Shown: positions 60,630 to 64,000 of the stretch, one piece after another
How positions within the stretch are numbered: position 1 is the first letter of the stretch
Layout of the letters: each line of letters starts with the position of its first letter
Assembly: GCA_016125045.1 (NCBI GenBank)
Contig: WGML01000002.1
Location: 372,001 to 436,000 of the forward strand
Length of the DNA stretch: 64,000 bases
Direction: 5' to 3'
Source of the DNA: a bacterium
Lineage (GTDB): Bacteria; Pseudomonadota; Alphaproteobacteria; Caulobacterales; Hyphomonadaceae
Made by a program: the position numbers and the translations under genes
Notes under the pieces: generated by a model
Told to the model about the DNA's origin: nothing
What the model saw: only the letters and a program-made list of their open reading frames with translations
Database searches by the model: none

Positions 60630-62513
60630 ATGGGACGGGACAGGTTTGCGGGCGCGAGGGCGCTCGGGGTGATCGCCATTTTCGGGACGGTGTTCGGGAT
60701 CGCGGCCTGTTCGCCCGGCGGCGAGGGCGGCGCGGCGTCGGCCGCCTCGGCGATCGATCCGGCGGTGGTGGCGGCCGAGAGCCAGCGCCTGACCGAATGG
60801 CTCGACGCGGAGTTCGAGGAGGAGCTGGCCTTCAGCCCGGAACGCCTGACCCGGCTTGGCCGCAAGGACCAGTATGACCGGCTCGATGTGCGCACCGAGG
60901 CGCAGGACGATATGGAACTCGACTGGCGGCGCGCGAGCGTCGCCGAGATGAAGGCGTCCTTCGATCCCGCCAAGCTCTCCGACACGGCGCGGACCTCCTA
61001 TGACATCTGGGAGCAGGCGCTCGAGCAGGCGGAACTCGCCCACCAGTTCCGCCGGCAGGGCTATGTCTTCGCGCGCGGCGGGGCCCATACCGGCCTGCCG
61101 AACTTCATGATCAACTTCCATCGCGTCGATGAGAAGGCGGACATGGAGGCCTACATCGCCCGGCTCGGCCAGATCGACGACGCGCTCAGTCAGCTGATGG
61201 CGCGAACCGTGGTCGCCGCCGACGATGGCGTGCGTCAGCCGCGCTTCGCCTATGAACAGGCGAAGGAGGAGGCGCAAAAAGTGATCACCGGCGAGCCGTT
61301 CTCGACGGGCCGGGATTCACCCCTGTTCGCGGACGCCAAGTCCAAGATCGAAGCCCTCCTCAGCGCCGGCAAGATCACGCCCGACGAGGCGGCCGGCTTG
61401 CGTCTGCAGACGGCGGCGGTGATGCGCGAACAGGTTGAGCCCGCCTATGAGGCGCTGATCTCATGGCTGGAGACCGACATCGAGTACGCGCCCGAGGAGT
61501 CGCAGGGAGCCGGTGCGCTGCCGAATGGCGAGGCCTACTACAACGCCCGCCTCAAGCTGATGACGACGACGGACATGACGGCGGACGAGATCCACCAGCT
61601 CGGCCTGTCGGAAGTGGCGCGCATCAAGGCCGAGATGGAGCAGATCAAGACGCAGGTCGGCTTTGCCGGCACGCTTGAGGACTTCTTCGTGTTCATGCGC
61701 ACCGATCCGCGCTTCTACCTCTCGAACACCGACGACGGGCGGGCGGAGTATATCCGCATCGCCGATGGCTATATCGCCGGCATGCGCGCGAAGCTGCCGG
61801 AGTATTTCGGCATTCTCCCGAAGGCGGATGTCGTGGTGAAGCGCGTCGAGGCGTTCCGGGAGGAGCCGGGCGGGGCGCAGCACTATTTCGCCAGCGCGCC
61901 GGACGGTTCGCGGCCGGGGGTGTTCTACGCCCACCTCTCCGACATGAACGCGATGCCGGTCTATCAGCTCGAGAACATCACCTATCATGAGGCGCTGCCT
62001 GGCCACCACATGCAGATCGCCATCGCGCAGGAGCTGACCGGACTGCCGAAATTCCGCACGCAGTACGGCTTCACGGCGTTCTCGGAGGGCTGGGGGCTCT
62101 ACACCGAGAAGCTCGGCAAGGAGATGGGCTTCTACACCGATCCCTATTCGAACTTCGGCCGGCTCGCGGGTGAAATCTGGCGCGCGATCCGCCTTGTGGT
62201 GGACACCGGCCTTCACGCCAAGGGCTGGAGCGAGGAGGAGGCGGTGCAGTATTTCCTCGCCAACTCGCCGCAGCCGGAGGGGGCGATCCGTTCCGAAATC
62301 CGGCGCTACATCGTCACGCCCGGTCAGGCCACGGCCTACAAGGTCGGCATGATCAAGATCCAGGACTTCCGGGAGAAGGCGCGCGCCGAACTCGGCGACA
62401 AGTTCGACATCCGGGCGTTCCATGATGTGGTGCTCGGCGGCGGTTCTCAGCCGATGTCGGTGCTGGAGCAGCGCATCGATCGCTGGATCGAGCGTGTGAA
62501 GGCGGAAGGCTGA
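60630..62513 (+). CDS. DUF885 lipoprotein, probable metallopeptidase-like
   Basis: A 627-aa lipoprotein. The signal [20 protein letters not shown] ends at VFGIAAC, with acylated Cys near 28. The body matches DUF885: [29 protein letters not shown] and [40 protein letters not shown] (about residue 450) contains HEALPGHH, the conserved motif suggesting a zinc site. [20 protein letters not shown] follows. The family's substrates are not well known to me. ATG 60630 follows GAGGAGGGG; GTG 60612 is upstream. Confidence 0.9.
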   Translation: MGRDRFAGARALGVIAIFGTVFGIAACSPGGEGGAASAASAIDPAVVAAESQRLTEWLDAEFEEELAFSPERLTRLGRKDQYDRLDVRTEAQDDMELDWRRASVAEMKASFDPAKLSDTARTSYDIWEQALEQAELAHQFRRQGYVFARGGAHTGLPNFMINFHRVDEKADMEAYIARLGQIDDALSQLMARTVVAADDGVRQPRFAYEQAKEEAQKVITGEPFSTGRDSPLFADAKSKIEALLSAGKITPDEAAGLRLQTAAVMREQVEPAYEALISWLETDIEYAPEESQGAGALPNGEAYYNARLKLMTTTDMTADEIHQLGLSEVARIKAEMEQIKTQVGFAGTLEDFFVFMRTDPRFYLSNTDDGRAEYIRIADGYIAGMRAKLPEYFGILPKADVVVKRVEAFREEPGGAQHYFASAPDGSRPGVFYAHLSDMNAMPVYQLENITYHEALPGHHMQIAIAQELTGLPKFRTQYGFTAFSEGWGLYTEKLGKEMGFYTDPYSNFGRLAGEIWRAIRLVVDTGLHAKGWSEEEAVQYFLANSPQPEGAIRSEIRRYIVTPGQATAYKVGMIKIQDFREKARAELGDKFDIRAFHDVVLGGGSQPMSVLEQRIDRWIERVKAEG

Positions 62514-62551
62514 ACCGGCGGGGCGTGCGCCTGGCTCGAGACGCCTGGGGA

Positions 62552-62923
62552 TCAGACGTGCTGGTCGAACAGCACCGGGTTCCCGTCCGGATCGTTGATC
62601 ACGAAATGGGCGGGGCCGGAGCCGGCCTCGTCCGCCTCGAGCACGGGGGTGATCCCGGCCGCCTTCAGCGCCTTCTGCAGGTCGCGGATGTCGGTGAAAT
62701 CCTTCAGCGGCTGGGCGGTGTCGTCCCAGCCCGGATTGAAGGTGAGCGTGTTGCGATCGAACATGCCCTGGAACAGGCCGATCGTGGTTCCGTTATTGTG
62801 CAGGATCAGCCAGTTCTGCGCGACGTCGCCGCCGAGGGGTTTGAAGCCCAGGGCCTCGTAGAAGGCGCGTGACGCCTTGATGTCCTTCACGGCGAGGCTG
62901 ATCGAAAAAGCGCCGAGTTTCAT
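62552..62923 (-). CDS. VOC-family (glyoxalase-like) protein
   Basis: A 123-aa soluble protein of the vicinal-oxygen-chelate superfamily. It has one beta-alpha-beta-beta-beta module repeated: MKLGAFSISLAVKDIKASRA then FYEALGFKPLGG, and ALKAAGITPVLEADEAGSGP then AHFVINDPDGNPVLFDQHV. Family members include glyoxalase, dioxygenases and resistance proteins; which applies is not clear. ATG 62923 follows GGGAGACACACC. It stands between divergent and convergent neighbours. Confidence 0.9.
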   Translation of the reverse strand: MKLGAFSISLAVKDIKASRAFYEALGFKPLGGDVAQNWLILHNNGTTIGLFQGMFDRNTLTFNPGWDDTAQPLKDFTDIRDLQKALKAAGITPVLEADEAGSGPAHFVINDPDGNPVLFDQHV

Positions 62924-63023
62924 GGTGTGTCTCCCTTGGGGTCATTGAGGTCGCCCACTTGGAGGGAAGGATAGCGTCCGGAGGTCGCGTCGCCTACCGG
63001 GCGGCCCCCTGATCGTCGAGACG

Positions 63024-63587
63024 CTAGCCGGCGCGGCGCGACTGGGCCCAGGCGACGTACGCGACGGCGCGCTCCTCGGCCTCGCGCTCGACGGCAGCCC
63101 AGTCCAGCACATAGCGCGCGGCGAAGCCCGCGACCCCCCAGGCGTCATATTGCTCGACATGCGCAAGCTCGTGCGCCCAGAGCGGTAGGTTCTCGGCGTA
63201 GTGATCGGCGCGGAAGATGATCGTGTCGACCAGCGTCACCGCAACCGCGTCGCCCTGACGGATCGCAAGGCCGGCGACGCCGGTCGTCTGGGTTTCGTCG
63301 ACGCCGTAGTGCACGCGTTCAAGCATCTGCGGGTTGAAGAAGGGGACAAGGCCGTCGCGCACCGTGTCCGGCACGGGAAAAGTCGCGCCGGAGCGGGCGG
63401 CGTCGCGGGAGCGGATCAGCGAAACTTCAAGGGCGGCGGCGATGGCGCGACGCGAGAAGTCCAGCTGCGCCCGAGCGAAAGCGCCCATCGCACCCTTGAG
63501 CTCGTCGGTGACGATCGGGCTCTGCGCGTCCGCTGATGCGAAGGCGGCGAGCGCGGGCAGGCCGAGGAGGAAACGTCGGCGGAGCAT
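63024..63587 (-). CDS. exported HExxH (DUF4157-like) protein with Tat-type signal
   Basis: A 187-aa protein. The signal peptide MLRRRFLLGLPALAAFASAD has the Tat pattern RRRFLLG and a cleavage site near ADA-Q. A gluzincin-type motif HELAHVEQYDAWG (about 136) with AVEREAEERAVAYVAW after it matches the DUF4157 arrangement (HExxH with downstream Glu). Its substrate is unknown. ATG 63587. It is followed on the same strand side by the DUF454 gene, whose 3' end is 129 bases away. Confidence 0.85.
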   Translation of the reverse strand: MLRRRFLLGLPALAAFASADAQSPIVTDELKGAMGAFARAQLDFSRRAIAAALEVSLIRSRDAARSGATFPVPDTVRDGLVPFFNPQMLERVHYGVDETQTTGVAGLAIRQGDAVAVTLVDTIIFRADHYAENLPLWAHELAHVEQYDAWGVAGFAARYVLDWAAVEREAEERAVAYVAWAQSRRAG

Positions 63588-63715
63588 TGTGTCTGCGGGT
63601 CCCTTCCCTGAGACGCGAGATGGAGGATGGATCATCAAAGCCCGAACCGCCTGAATGTCCGCTGAATGCGGCGGAGTGTGGGCGCCCGAGCGGCGGGTTT
63701 CGCGAGGGGCCGGGG

Positions 63716-64000
63716 TCAGTCCGGGCGGGAGCCGATCCACACGGCGACGCCGAGGAGGAGGACGCCGACCGCGCCGGTGAGCCAGAGCGCCGGATGCGCC
63801 ACGAGTTCAAAGGCGGCGAACCCCAGGGCGATGCCCGTCCACGCGGCGATCTTGGCTGGCCGCGGGATCGCGCCGCGCTCGCGCCAGGCGATGAGCGGCG
63901 GTCCGATGGTGCGGTGGGTGAGGAGCCAGCGTTCAAGGCGCGGCGAGGCGCGGGCGAAACAGGCCGCGGCGATGATGAAGAACACGGTCGACGGCAGCAG
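63716..64000 (-). CDS. DUF454 family membrane protein, cut at the window edge
   Basis: The C-terminal part of a YbaN/DUF454 protein. In the last 15 bases before the edge, the same frame reads L-L-P-S-T, joining FFIIAAACFARASPRLERWL, so the start lies outside the window. The family usually has PLLPTTPFLLLAAACFARSS at this point. Visible helices: IAAWTGIALGFAAFELVAHP and LWLTGAVGVLLLGVAVWIG. Function unknown. Confidence 0.85.
   Translation of the reverse strand: MLPSTVFFIIAAACFARASPRLERWLLTHRTIGPPLIAWRERGAIPRPAKIAAWTGIALGFAAFELVAHPALWLTGAVGVLLLGVAVWIGSRPD

Noticed and set aside
1-64000. CRISPR array, rRNA, tRNA, insertion sequence or prophage
   Set aside because: No regularly spaced repeats, no transposase, integrase or phage structural motif, and no rRNA-like sequence were recognised by eye. 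tRNA genes were not searched by a covariance model.

Overview
The window is a GC-rich stretch of bacterial chromosome, densely packed with genes on both strands. It has no rRNA, tRNA, CRISPR array or insertion sequence that I can see. The gene content points to a Gram-negative alphaproteobacterium, perhaps near Caulobacterales, Hyphomonadaceae or Parvularculales. Evidence for this is three TonB-dependent receptors, a KDO (lipopolysaccharide core) gene cluster, DUF3597 and DUF3297 proteins, lipoproteins with clear lipoboxes, and a pteridine-reductase-like SDR beside a PTPS homologue. The taxonomic placement is inference, because no marker gene here fixes it.

Layout. 0-9.2 kb: an exported TPR protein, an NSS sodium symporter, an ABC-F ATPase, an aldo/keto reductase, a pterin pair (PTPS homologue and FolM-like SDR), an EF-hand lipoprotein and an exported thermonuclease. 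9.3-13.4 kb: purA, then a lower-GC two-gene insert (a small ORF and a Rossmannoid, deoxyribosyltransferase/TIR-like protein), a protein with a Cys-rich tail and a DUF707 protein. 13.6-21.5 kb: an AGCS symporter, an MDR reductase, a lipoprotein quinohaemoprotein resembling polyvinyl-alcohol dehydrogenase, an epimerase-like protein and a SpoU/TrmH methyltransferase. 21.6-29.7 kb: two TonB receptors flanking a fused oligopeptide-type ABC ATPase. The second receptor has two Fur-box-like sites upstream. 29.8-34 kb: a lipid or steroid-type catabolic set made of a frameshifted MaoC-like gene and two acyl-CoA dehydrogenases, with a secreted Hcp-fold protein between them on the other strand. 34-42.5 kb: a CelD-type acetyltransferase, threonine ammonia-lyase, a double-FKBP lipoprotein, a GST, a DUF3597 protein, a third TonB receptor, argE and a DUF3297 protein.

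42.6-48.1 kb is a minus-strand run: kdsA, an alpha/beta-hydrolase lipoprotein, kdsD, kdsB, a histidine-phosphatase-like gene and cysQ. Several junctions are 4-base overlaps. It covers three of the four steps to CMP-KDO, and no kdsC is visible. 48.2-53.2 kb: a small membrane protein coupled to an AraC regulator, a sugar aminotransferase, two tandem mini-GNAT proteins and a YcgN-family protein. 53.3-58.7 kb: ruvC-ruvA and ruvB, split by two minus-strand genes and a SemiSWEET gene. 58.8-64 kb: an unknown protein, an SDR-PIN pair, a DUF885 lipoprotein, a VOC protein, a Tat-type HExxH protein and a DUF454 gene cut by the window edge.

The leads I rate highest are the 10.7-11.8 kb cassette, the KDO run with its atypical phosphatase, the Cys-less PTPS/FolM-like pair, the G-tract frameshift at 29,999, and the EF-hand loop inside a TonB receptor.
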